Assembly (NCBI GenBank): GCA_028279185.1
Contig: JANQSS010000104.1
Span: forward strand, 62,001 to 126,000
Length of the DNA: 64,000 bases
Source of the DNA: Saprospiraceae bacterium
Lineage (GTDB): Bacteria; Bacteroidota; Bacteroidia; Chitinophagales; Saprospiraceae
Direction of reading: 5' to 3'
Both the position numbers and the translations under genes were made by a program. Positions 52,765 through 63,100 of the stretch are shown here, in pieces. Every line of letters begins with the position of its first letter. The stretch's first letter is position 1. The notes under the pieces are model-generated. The model was not told where the DNA came from. It saw only the letters and a list, made by a program, of their open reading frames with translations, and made no database searches.

Positions 52765-54537
52765 TTATTCGGCGATAATTACTTGTCGAGTAAACCGATT
52801 TTGACCTATATCTATGACAACGTTGTACGTTCCAGCCGGGTAGTCGTTTGCATTAAAAAATAAATATTTTTGATGAGCTTCAAACACGTCGTCATATAGA
52901 CGATTTACTAGCTTGCCTTGGCTGTTATATAGGTGTACAGCGATATTTGACTTTTGAGAACATGAAATGGGTATAGCCGTCAAACCACGTGCGGGATTAG
53001 GGAAAATTTGGCCAATTTCTACACCTAACCTGTCGGTGTTTTGATTAGAAACAACGACTGCATCAAAGCGCCATCCTCCCCCAAGACTTCCTGTTTGTGG
53101 TTTTTCAATGACTTTTCCATTTACGGTTGTGACTCTTATAAAATATTGATAAAAGTTTTGTCCCAACATTGGAAAAGTAGCCTCGTAAACATCTAGTTGA
53201 TCGTTGTACGTCATCAATATGCTGTCAAACGAAATTCCTTCGTCGTCAGAATAAAACAGGTAAGCGTTGTCTATTTCGTATTTATGTTTTATAGTTGCTG
53301 TTATATGCGGTATGCTGTCGTATGCTGGAATCGACCCGCGCACGGGCTCATGAAGCACCCAAATTATATCCTCGGTACCTAACTCTTTTATAATACAATG
53401 TAATGCTCCACTTAGCGGAATAATAGCGTTGCAATTTATTCCGACTATTTTATGACCAGGCAACGCCTCTTGCCAAATAGCCAGCGCTGGCGTGTCATAT
53501 TGCTCTTCATAGACAGGAACCAACACTGTTTTATTTATCATCATGGCGTTTGCGTAAGTCCTATAGTCACCGCCTTGGTGCGGATATCGACCAGTGGCAT
53601 CAGGAGGCATTGGAATGCGGATAATATTAAAATCCCGATTAAATGTTGTTTTAAATTGTTCAATAATATATTGAATATTCGCTTCTATTTGGGGTCCATC
53701 TGCAATTCCCTCTGGATATTCTCCTACAATAATCGTTTCTTCATCAATCATTTTCATATGCATGTCGATATGATGAATTAAATCGTATGGAAGATTTGTC
53801 ATTTTTATGTATTCGGAAATGCCCATGTAAGCCGCCATTATATTGTCAATATCTTCCTCGGAATGATTCGACATACCCCAATCATTGTCAGGGCCGTTTT
53901 CATCTAGTACAAGCTTCGAAGAAAACCCCTGACCGTTGCCATTGCTCATAAAATTTCCACCGGTATGAACAAGATCATAAGGTTGAGTTGCCAACTCAAT
54001 CACTGGAATATTGAGTTGGGCGCCTACCGCCTGAGGAATTTGATCGTCTTGAAACCGCGGCCGATTATAAATCCAATCGACAATTACAAGCGAATCAACA
54101 TCATTCACGTAAATTGTATTCGGCCCATAGTCACGAATCCATAATGAATTATACGGTGCATCAATAAATTCAACATTGGACGTATAATCGACCCCTTCTA
54201 TATCGAGCCGCTGCTTAACCTGATCTTCGTTCGTCGTGGCGATGTAAACTACCACTTCCTCCCGTGCATGACGTACGATTTCGGCTTGAATCTGCCAAAA
54301 TGAATTTGACCAGGCAATCACTATGCCCTGAAGTTCCTCCCATTCGGCCATAGCCCTTGGCTGGTGGGGCGACGGCATTGGTGTCCTCTGTGACGCACGT
54401 TCATAGACACGCTCTAGGTAAGAGGGCATTTCGGCTACTTCCGAATCCGTCATGTGCCTTGGCAATTCTGGCACCTGAGCAAAAGAAACGCAGAGGCCAA
54501 TAAGTGTGAATAAACAGGTTAAAACGACATCTTTCAT
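52765..54537 (-). CDS. Secreted agmatine-deiminase-like (peptidyl-arginine deiminase) enzyme with T9SS tail
   Basis: 590 residues from ATG 54537 (signal peptide MKDVVLTCLFTLIGLCVSFAQ). The deiminase fold shows WEELQGIVIAWS, the guanidine-binding Asp in LWIRDYGPN, VHTGGNFMSNG, HIDMHMKMID and the catalytic Cys381 in SGALHCIIKEL. The C-terminal about 85 residues are a type IX secretion sorting domain (IGQIFPNPARG; YPAGTYNVVIDIG; RQVIIAE end). It should hydrolyse the guanidino group of agmatine or C-terminal arginine outside the cell. It is a secreted relative of the PPAD/agmatine deiminase group; substrate choice is undetermined. Confidence 0.88.
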   Translation of the reverse strand: MKDVVLTCLFTLIGLCVSFAQVPELPRHMTDSEVAEMPSYLERVYERASQRTPMPSPHQPRAMAEWEELQGIVIAWSNSFWQIQAEIVRHAREEVVVYIATTNEDQVKQRLDIEGVDYTSNVEFIDAPYNSLWIRDYGPNTIYVNDVDSLVIVDWIYNRPRFQDDQIPQAVGAQLNIPVIELATQPYDLVHTGGNFMSNGNGQGFSSKLVLDENGPDNDWGMSNHSEEDIDNIMAAYMGISEYIKMTNLPYDLIHHIDMHMKMIDEETIIVGEYPEGIADGPQIEANIQYIIEQFKTTFNRDFNIIRIPMPPDATGRYPHQGGDYRTYANAMMINKTVLVPVYEEQYDTPALAIWQEALPGHKIVGINCNAIIPLSGALHCIIKELGTEDIIWVLHEPVRGSIPAYDSIPHITATIKHKYEIDNAYLFYSDDEGISFDSILMTYNDQLDVYEATFPMLGQNFYQYFIRVTTVNGKVIEKPQTGSLGGGWRFDAVVVSNQNTDRLGVEIGQIFPNPARGLTAIPISCSQKSNIAVHLYNSQGKLVNRLYDDVFEAHQKYLFFNANDYPAGTYNVVIDIGQNRFTRQVIIAE

Positions 54538-54672
54538 ACAACTAAAATATATAATATCTTCTTTAGTCGACTTTTTGTACAAGTTGGATTGCCCCGGTCG
54601 AAGGTCCACTTGCTTTTGTCGTAATTTAATCTTCTTGGAAACCAAGGCTGGGTAATACTGGTTTTTAGTGAA

Positions 54673-55791
54673 ATGCATTTTTTGCGTTCAGAGCCTATGA
54701 TGCCGATCAAATCGAGTCATTCCATTCCGATTCAAGATGAAAAACCCATCTGGCAAGGTAGGGCTTGTTCAGGAATGAATATCAAAGGTCTGGTCATTAC
54801 AGCGGTCCTGGGGAGCCTATCGGTCATTAGTATTGTTTTAATTTTTGTACTAAATATTATTCAATATGACCCAGCCAATTCCGCCATTAATATTGTTGAA
54901 TTTTTGGTCTTATTCATGGGAATAGGTTATTATTTCTATAAAATAAGTAGATTTGTCGATTTTACAATTTGGACAAAGTATGCTGTTTTCAAAAACCATA
55001 TCGAGTTTATTAAAATCGGAATTTTTCCTAGACTTGCTGTCTTGCGCTTTTCAGACATTTCAACATTTCGGCTCGAACACTTCGAACATGACAATTCGTG
55101 TACTATCCATATTGCCACAAATCAAAACCTCAAGTTCAGGTTTATAAACATAGATGAACATGAAAAACGTTTGATGCCTGCTTTTGAACGCATTTCAGAC
55201 GGCTTGGCATTATTTGACTTACTTCATGACTTGCATTCTTCAACTCAGATTAAACCAATAACTAAAAAGGTACCTAAATCAAAAAGTGAAAAGTGGTCGC
55301 TTCAAACGGCAATGAGTAAAACGCTTCATCTCATATTCAGTCTGGTGTTTTTTGTTTTATGCATGTATTTGATTGATGTAAAAGCATTCTCGCCAAATAA
55401 AATTCATGACACGATTGTTCGCATCGAACGTACATACGGATATGATGGTACTGATATTATGGCTAAACACATGACGGCAGGAGGCTACACTTTTCAAACC
55501 TATTCACCTGTTTCATCAGAAGGTGGTAAAATAGTTTTGTTTGTTAGCCCATTGTTCGATTCCATTATTGATGTTCATTCAAAGGCTGGGGTTCATACCG
55601 CCATTCTGTTGTCTGGATTAAACGGATTTGCGTTATATGCGTATTTATTTTCCTTTTTGACTCTTTATTACGCCATCTACCGTCTTAGTACTTCGCAATA
55701 TGCCCTCGAAGCGGATGAGATGCCATTTATTTACATAGCTCCTTTATTTTGCATCGCAGTATGTTTATATTTTTATGTGGCGTTTAATTAA
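54673..55791 (+). CDS. Integral membrane protein of unknown family
   Basis: 372 residues. Two helices near 35-90 (VITAVLGSLSVISIVLIFVL; IVEFLVLFMGIGYYFY) are followed by a PH-like soluble beta domain (TIWTKYAVFKNHIEFIKIGIFPRLAVLRF), another helix around 220-240, and two at the C-terminus. The PH-like segment resembles bacterial PH (bPH2/YdbT-like) membrane proteins, but I cannot assign it further. Divergent from the deiminase gene with a short shared upstream region. ATG 54673 is used; ATGs at 54697 and 54700 are also possible. Confidence 0.65.
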   Translation: MHFLRSEPMMPIKSSHSIPIQDEKPIWQGRACSGMNIKGLVITAVLGSLSVISIVLIFVLNIIQYDPANSAINIVEFLVLFMGIGYYFYKISRFVDFTIWTKYAVFKNHIEFIKIGIFPRLAVLRFSDISTFRLEHFEHDNSCTIHIATNQNLKFRFINIDEHEKRLMPAFERISDGLALFDLLHDLHSSTQIKPITKKVPKSKSEKWSLQTAMSKTLHLIFSLVFFVLCMYLIDVKAFSPNKIHDTIVRIERTYGYDGTDIMAKHMTAGGYTFQTYSPVSSEGGKIVLFVSPLFDSIIDVHSKAGVHTAILLSGLNGFALYAYLFSFLTLYYAIYRLSTSQYALEADEMPFIYIAPLFCIAVCLYFYVAFN

Positions 55792-55877
55792 TTTTGGTCG
55801 TTGTAGCCTCGTAGATTTCTATGGTTTTGAGAAATGAGAGAAATGAATTCAGATATTCAAGAATTCGTCTTGTTATA

Positions 55878-57521
55878 TTACCAACAAGGTTGCCACGTAA
55901 TGCCATCCCATACCATCAATTTATTTAATGAACTGTCAAAGTAAACCGTACCTCTTTCCGGATTTGTAGGTGCCGCGTCAAGTGGTTTTAATTGAATAAA
56001 TTCAGACAAACTGATGGCGCCGTCTATGCAAGCATTTCCTCGAACATTCAATTGGGTTTCAAGTCCATTGTGCACTTCGCAGAAAGTTGAGGTTAAAGGA
56101 GGTGGACATAGTCCATCATCGGCCGAGCAAAAATCTGAAAATGTCGCGTCCAACATATTTCCTGGGTCGATATGACTAATGGAGGAAAGGGTGTTGCACA
56201 ATTTTTGCAATTTAATGTCGTAACAACCTGTAAGCAAGTTGTTTTCAAGAAATAAAGTAATCAATGAATCCGGATCGCCCAATGATTGGGGAATAAGTCC
56301 TGTTAAGGCATTCGAATCGAGACGAACAGTAGTAAGATTCGGCATGTTTCCGAATATATCTGGTATGTCTCCGGTTAAGTCGTTGTTTTGTGCGGTGAAT
56401 TGAACCAGCTCAGACCAGTTGCTCAATCCACTAGGTATACTTCCATCTATATTATTATCATGCAGATAAAATTGTCGCATGTTAGTTAGAGACGAATAGG
56501 ATGTAGGTATTGGGCCCGTAAACTGATTATCCTGAACCCAAAATTGCGTTAGCATGGTCATGCTACTGTACGATGGTCGCAGCATGCCGGATAGATTATT
56601 GGAACTGACGGCGAAACTCCTTAAATCTGTCATTGATGAATATGTCGAAGGCAATGTGCCGGTAAGTTGATTATTTTGAACCCAAAATGTGCGTAAATTG
56701 ATAAGACTGTTTAGTTCTATGGGTAAACTCCCCATTAACATATTGTCGTTCAACTGTAGTGTTATCAGTGTCATGAGGTTTGAAATACCAATTGGAATTG
56801 TCCCTGAAATATTATTGGAGCTAAGATCCAACGATTTGATATTTGGAAAAGACGAAAACGTCGTTGGTATCGATCCGGATAAATTATTGCTTCTTAGAAT
56901 AAGTGAAACGAGGGAGTCGCAATTACCAATGGTTGATGGAATTGAACCATCCAGCTGATTAATTTGGGCCTGGAAAATACGTAATTTAGAACAATTACCG
57001 ATACTTGTGGGTATGCTGCCTGTTAAATTGTTTTTTCCAAGCAACAAACTCGTTAATTCTGTTAAATTCCCAATCGTTGATGGCATGTTCCCTGAAAGGT
57101 CATTACCGAAGAGATTCAGCGATTCAAGTAAAGAAAGTTGATCAATTGATGCTGGAATATTGCCAGAAAGCTGATTTGAATTTGAATCTAAACTATCTTG
57201 ACAATGCAATATTCTTAATTCCGCTAAGTCGCCAATTTCTATTGGCAATGTCCCAATTAAATTGTTATCCGCCAAGTTTATGGATTCGACGCGATTATTG
57301 GAATTGACTGCTATTCCATACATCGATCCTAAATCACAATTCATCGGTGGAGTGGCATTGTCCCGAACGAGTGCCCAGCCTGAATTTGTAGTCCAGTTGT
57401 CTCCATTTGTGCTATTATATAATGCTTTAAGTGCCAAAAAATCATCAGTGTTACATTGGGTGTACAGGACTGTATTGCACAACAAAGAGAAAATTATAAT
57501 GTGGAAATTTATGATTTTCAT
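55878..57521 (-). CDS. Secreted plant-type leucine-rich-repeat protein
   Basis: 547 residues from ATG 57521 (signal peptide MKIINFHIIIFSLLCNTVLYTQ). An LRRNT-like cap (DFLALKALYNSTNGDNWTTN) is followed by about 13 LRRs of the plant-specific type (LTSLLLGKNNLTGSIPTSIG and variants; L..L.L..N.L.G.IP..). A Cys-rich C-cap (CYDIKLQKLC...DDGLCPPP) follows. The end, RGTVYFDSSLNKLMVWDGIT then WQPCW, matches a short C-terminal motif seen on Bacteroidota fibre-like proteins. No membrane anchor or T9SS tail. Binding of surface polysaccharide or protein is inferred. Confidence 0.85.
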   Translation of the reverse strand: MKIINFHIIIFSLLCNTVLYTQCNTDDFLALKALYNSTNGDNWTTNSGWALVRDNATPPMNCDLGSMYGIAVNSNNRVESINLADNNLIGTLPIEIGDLAELRILHCQDSLDSNSNQLSGNIPASIDQLSLLESLNLFGNDLSGNMPSTIGNLTELTSLLLGKNNLTGSIPTSIGNCSKLRIFQAQINQLDGSIPSTIGNCDSLVSLILRSNNLSGSIPTTFSSFPNIKSLDLSSNNISGTIPIGISNLMTLITLQLNDNMLMGSLPIELNSLINLRTFWVQNNQLTGTLPSTYSSMTDLRSFAVSSNNLSGMLRPSYSSMTMLTQFWVQDNQFTGPIPTSYSSLTNMRQFYLHDNNIDGSIPSGLSNWSELVQFTAQNNDLTGDIPDIFGNMPNLTTVRLDSNALTGLIPQSLGDPDSLITLFLENNLLTGCYDIKLQKLCNTLSSISHIDPGNMLDATFSDFCSADDGLCPPPLTSTFCEVHNGLETQLNVRGNACIDGAISLSEFIQLKPLDAAPTNPERGTVYFDSSLNKLMVWDGITWQPCW

Positions 57522-57835
57522 GGTTTTTATTTTCAAATGTCCAGCGGAATTGAACCATTGCAAAACTATACCGAGTAAGCGGTACGATTTCCAATTAATT
57601 GGAGTAGTTAGATCATTAAACGGGAAACATAGAAAATAGAAAAAAGTACGTACCTGCGTGCCATCAACTTTATTGTTAAACCTTTTATTAGCTCAAATCA
57701 AATCCAGAAGCGCGTAGGGTTGTCTTATCTTAGTAACTGAGAGGTAAGCGAATAGCATAAATTTAATTTATAGCTTTCGATTACACTTTATTCCGTGTAA
57801 TGAACCGAAATTACTAATAAAATTTTGGCCATGCC
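57522..57835. other. Intergenic region between LRR and acyl-CoA dehydrogenase genes
   Basis: 314 bp, probably the upstream region of the LRR gene and the tail of the acyl-CoA dehydrogenase transcript. No gene, promoter consensus or hairpin terminator was recognised. Confidence 0.4.
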
Positions 57836-59644
57836 TTAATCCAACAGCCCATACATATTTTTCTCAATGGCATGTGCTGCTATTTGCGTACGTAATTCAA
57901 CAACATTCTGAGGTGGATAATTTGAAAAACGCTGAATACCCATGAGCATGATTCGTTTTTCATCACCAGATGCAAATGAAGCCAGTGAATCGCGAGACAG
58001 TTTAGCAATGACATCTTGCGTATCGTGTAATAGTACTTTTAATGCACATTCTTTTAATTCATATTGCACATCATTACGTTCTTTTAATTTAACGATGCGC
58101 AGAAGGACACTTTCGGCAATAAAAGTCTGAATTAATATATCGGCCAAATTCATCATTATTTGCTGATTGTTGGCTAAATCTAACTTTCCGTCCATTTGAT
58201 ATTTTACTGCGGCCCCGGCAGTTAATAAGGCCATTTTCTTGAAATTGGAAACAGCGGTTTTCTCAGCCGCCAGCGGCTTGGTATCTTGTGTAAACGATGG
58301 CAACTTGGTTAATTCCTTTTGAACAGCCCATGCCGCGTCCGTCATTTTTAATTCCCCTTTCATTACACGTTTCATGAGCATCTTTACGGATAACAGGCGA
58401 TTTATTTCATTCGTACCCTCGTATATGCGGTTAATACGTGCATCTCGGTACGCGCGTGCAGCAGGATACTCTTCAGAAAATCCATAGCCTCCATGAATTT
58501 GCACAAGTTCATCTACGGCATAATCGAGTGCCTCTGAACCAAATACTTTGATAATTGCACATTCAATGGCGTATTCTTCAGCTGATTCTAATAGGGCCAT
58601 TTCAAATGTTAAACCCTGATCGATAAATTCTTGGTTTTTTATTTTCATTAGATTGGAAACACGGTACACAGCTGACTCCAGTGCGAATGTCAATACGTGT
58701 TGCTGTGCAATTTTATATTGAATTGCACCGAAGGAGGAAATAGGGACTTTAAATTGATGTCGTTCATTGGCATATTTTACTCCCGTGGTAATCAGCCTTT
58801 TCATTCCGCCCAACGTCATGTTGCCCAACTTGAAACGACCAATGTTTAAAATATTAAATGCTATAATATGACCACGACCAATTTCGCCTAGGAGCTGCTT
58901 GCCTGGGACAACTACATTTTCAAAAAATACCTGCCGAGTCGAAGAGCCTTTAATTCCTAATTTGTGTTCTTCCTCTCCCAACCGAATACCCTCGGCATCG
59001 GCGTCAACAACAAATCCGGTGAAACCTGTTTTACTATCCGGTGTATTCTCGCCGCTCACCTGTGCAAATACGATGAAAACGTCGGCAAAACCTGCATTGG
59101 AAATCCAGATTTTTTGACCGCTAATTTTATATGTATCGGATGCAGCGTCATATTCCGCAGTCGATTTAGCTCCGAGTGCATCAGATCCGGATCCCGGTTC
59201 TGTAAGGCAATAAGCCGCTTTTTTAATACCGGCACTTAAATCAGGTAAATATTTCATTTTTATTTCTTCGGAGGCAAAATAAAGAATGGGCAACATGCCG
59301 ATTCCAGTGTGCGCTGCGAATGTGGTATCAAAAGAGCCTCCGGCTCTTCCCAACTCTTCAAGTATGGCTGTCACCGTGTTTTTATCCATCTCCATACCGC
59401 CGAATTTTTCCGGAATATGTGCACCTACCAAGCCAAGTTCGCCGGCCTCCTCCATCATTTTTGCTTGCTCATCGAGCTCATGTATGCGTTCGCCTAATTG
59501 CTCCACAAAATCACGACAAGCTGTGCGCATCATATGCTGTTCGGTGGTCAATTCTTCCGGTATGAATATGTCTTGATTATTGTCGAGAATTAAAAATTCT
59601 CCACCTAGGGGTATGCGGTTAGATGTGGCTGTGTTGCTGTCCAT
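57836..59644 (-). CDS. Acyl-CoA dehydrogenase (long form)
   Basis: 602 residues. FAD enzyme oxidising acyl-CoA to enoyl-CoA in beta-oxidation. Middle-domain motifs CLTEPGSGSDALGAKSTAE and ISNAGFADVFIVFAQV, the KLGIKGSSTRQVFFENVVVPG block, and the catalytic-region IHGGYGFSEEYPAARAYRDARINRIYEGTNEI. A C-terminal extension of about 170 residues beyond the usual 380-400 matches the FadE/VLCAD-like long Bacteroidota form. No electron-transfer flavoprotein gene is nearby. It could pair functionally with the acyl-CoA ligase at 35.6 kb. Confidence 0.93.
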   Translation of the reverse strand: MDSNTATSNRIPLGGEFLILDNNQDIFIPEELTTEQHMMRTACRDFVEQLGERIHELDEQAKMMEEAGELGLVGAHIPEKFGGMEMDKNTVTAILEELGRAGGSFDTTFAAHTGIGMLPILYFASEEIKMKYLPDLSAGIKKAAYCLTEPGSGSDALGAKSTAEYDAASDTYKISGQKIWISNAGFADVFIVFAQVSGENTPDSKTGFTGFVVDADAEGIRLGEEEHKLGIKGSSTRQVFFENVVVPGKQLLGEIGRGHIIAFNILNIGRFKLGNMTLGGMKRLITTGVKYANERHQFKVPISSFGAIQYKIAQQHVLTFALESAVYRVSNLMKIKNQEFIDQGLTFEMALLESAEEYAIECAIIKVFGSEALDYAVDELVQIHGGYGFSEEYPAARAYRDARINRIYEGTNEINRLLSVKMLMKRVMKGELKMTDAAWAVQKELTKLPSFTQDTKPLAAEKTAVSNFKKMALLTAGAAVKYQMDGKLDLANNQQIMMNLADILIQTFIAESVLLRIVKLKERNDVQYELKECALKVLLHDTQDVIAKLSRDSLASFASGDEKRIMLMGIQRFSNYPPQNVVELRTQIAAHAIEKNMYGLLD

Positions 59645-60142
59645 GCCAATAGTTAAATTAAAATGTTAGTCAATTGCGCGGTCGCGTTAGTCAGACGAGA
59701 TCGCAGTCTTTGCAACAAGAGTAGTCAGCTGCTTGCTGCTGTCTTTAATCCCTAAAGATAGTGAAACGTTGAGATTGATACAAGGTATGCTATGAGGAGG
59801 ATGCTTCTTCATCTCTACTTACAGGCAAATTATTGATTTAGTATTCAGTAGATCAGTGTTTCTAGATATTATTAAAAACTTTGTATATTGTCCATCATAA
59901 TATCTCCGCCCCGATTTACGATGATTACCTGCATGCACATCAGATAATTTAAATTAAAATATAGCGGAAGCTATCAAAAAATGTCTGCCTCAGGTGCGTA
60001 ATGTATAGCATTTAATACATCATAGGCATCGTTTATCGTGATTAGATTTTCAATGTTGACATGCCATGATTCTTCCCTAAGTAAGAGAACTTAAAATAAA
60101 TTATGAGACCGATTGATTTTTTTAAACCTCAAATGTACAAGC
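59645..60142. other. Intergenic region upstream of the large adhesin
   Basis: 498 bp between the divergent acyl-CoA dehydrogenase and adhesin genes. No ORF, tRNA or clear TAnnTTTG element. Short palindrome-like patches exist (ATGTA...TACAT near 60000) but nothing decisive. Confidence 0.45.
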
Positions 60143-63100
60143 ATGAAAAACCAATTGCATTTTGTCTCACTGACGTTATTCCTTAGTTTAATCATATCGA
60201 TTTGTTGGAGTCAAAACCTTGAATTTGCACATGATTTAACCAAGCCCAAATCGTTTTCAATTTTAAATATACCAACGGAAGTTGCTGAACAGAATGGGCC
60301 GTTTTTAGAGCACTATGTTTCGCTTGAAAACGATTTAGTGACAGATGCAAAATATGAAAGACGTTCTGGGCGGACAACATCTTGTAGCACAGATACGGTT
60401 TCATTCCCTCAGGCTAGGGCGACTGGTCTTCAGGCTTTAAATATTAATAACGCGACTTCGGCGGAAGCGGTTTCGCAATATTTTAATGCACCACAATCAA
60501 TAACGGTTAGAGGCTTCGATTTTTATGCCTATAAATTGGACGATATCGGAGGGATTACCATAAATGTCCTTTGTGAATTGTACTTAGCGGGACCTGACAG
60601 CATGCCGACCGGTGCGGCGCTGGCAAGTGTGAATGTTGCTGTAGACACATCATTTAATAATGGTAGTCTGGCCACATTGAAAAAGCAAGCCATATTTGCT
60701 TCTGCAGTCACAGTCAATCAACCGTATGTCGTAGTTGTTTCGAATTTTTCGCCTATAGGGATTGGCATGTTGTCGAATAGTTATCAGGCCGTTCCAGCAG
60801 ATGGTCAGATGAGTTGGCTTGCCGGGATTCGAATATTTGGAACATGGATCAGAAGCTATGCTGTAAATGTTGGTGGAACTGTATTCGATGCGGATTGGCT
60901 TATGCATCCATATGTTGCTTACGACTTGACTGCTGACTTCATGAAGGATGTAACCTGTCTGGATACCGCAAATACTCCTGTTAATTTCACTAATGCATCC
61001 TCTCCCATTTTATATGATCTTATGTACAATCAGGCGGCCTTTGTCGGTTCATCTCCCCTTTCATCCACATGGGACTTCGGAGATGGAAGCGCTACCGTTC
61101 AAGATTCTTCGACTACACATACGTATGCCGTTGTCGGTGCATACACGGTATCCAGGACTGATTCTCTTTTTGGATGGTCTACTACCTGTGTTGATGAAAT
61201 GACCATGGATTTTCAGACAAACGACTTGATGTGCCCTGGAAATACGACCTCCGCGACTAACATTTTGGAAGATTATACCTCCCTCACAACGGATACCTGC
61301 GACGGTTTCTCTGTTTCTCAGAATCCACTCCCAGGCGTTCCGCTCATTGCACCCACAGATGTTACCTTGACGTTGGATGGCCAATCCTGCGTATTCACCG
61401 TGTCTCCACCTGTGGTGGCGAGTCAAACATTGTATTTCGAAGATTTTCAGAATATGACAGGGCCAACGACTTCTGTGGTGAATACGGTCACCGGCGGTCC
61501 AATGACTGCGCATAATTTGGATGGAAACACACCTAATGGGAACGTGGCTTATGTGACAGACGCCTGGATTGCGCGTGATGATTTTATTCAGGATCCAACC
61601 GGCATGGATACCGTTGCATTTAGCACATCCTGGTATTCTCCTCCTGGATCATCAGATGATTGGATGGTTACCCCTCAAATTGCAAATATTCCTGCTGGAA
61701 CAAAGCTGTCATGGGACGCACTGGCACCTGATGCCCTTTATCCGGATGGGTACGAAGTGTATGTATCTATTGGAGGGGCCACACCGACAGATTTTCTTGG
61801 TGTTGATGGTACATTGGTGTTTACGATTGCGGGAGAACAAGATACCTGGAATAAAAAAGAAGTTGATCTGGACGCCTTTGCCGGAGAAAATATTTATATC
61901 GCCTTTCGAAACAATTCCATTGACCAATTTCTCTTGATGATTGATGATATTTCTGTCTTTGTCCCGGTTGACAATGATGTGTCGTTAGATAGTGTTAGTA
62001 ATCAGCTTCTCGGAGAATATCATGCCACGACCTTACAACAATTTACAGGGTGTAACTTTGAACTAGGGTGTAGGGTTGAGAATGTTGGTGGCAATGACGC
62101 ACTCGAAGTAGTGGTAATAGCCAAGATCGAACTTGATGGGTCGATAATCGATTCAGTCTTCAGTGACACCGTGCAAGTGCTTTCGCCTGGAATGGACTCG
62201 CAGTTAGTCTTTTCTCAGGCCTATTCGCCTGCACTCGAAGGAGACTATCGAATATTGTATGAAGTGCGAACTACGTCTCCTGACAACAATAGCTTGAATG
62301 ATGTATTGAATTCGCCAATTCGGCGCATCGTGCCGAATTATATGGCACGTGATGACGATCAAATTACTGGTAATTTAGGAATTGGCGTCGGTCCAAATCA
62401 GAACTCAATCCTCGGGCAAAACTTTACATTAAAAAGTGATGGGGTTGTCGATAGCATAACCTTTTTCTTAGGCGGAAGTACACTTGGCGATTCAACAGCA
62501 GTGCGTATTTATAATACAGATCCGATAGATGGCAAGCCCACGACATTAATTGACCGATCGGAATCTATTGTCATTACACCGTCAGAGATGAGTGCCTGGG
62601 TGACACTTGGTTTTTCAAGTCCAGTAAACCTCACGGCGGGCACCTATTATTTCGGAGTAGAAGAACACGTTGACAACATTTCATTGGGTTACGCCAATAA
62701 TATTTTCACGCCTGGTGCTACTTGGATAAATTGGAATACCATTCCTGGTGGCGATTGGTCAAACAATGAAGACTTTAATTTCGAAGTGTCATACCTTTTG
62801 CGTCCTATTTTTAGTGCAGAGTGTATGTTGTCTTGCATAGTAGACCAAGTGACAGATGATCTTGTGCTTGCGGACTACCGAGATTCAATCGACTGGAATT
62901 GCGGCGGGACGCTTATACAATCTCCAGCTCCGGGTGCGCCTTTCACTGGCCCGGTAGATGTTACCATTACTGTTGACACGTTTTCATGTATTTTTAATGT
63001 AATGAGCACTCAGTCGGTGCTTCCTCTTCCTTATTGCGAAAATTTTGATGACTTACCAGTTGACAATACTTCATTTGCTCCGGGTGCAGAGCCCAATCCA

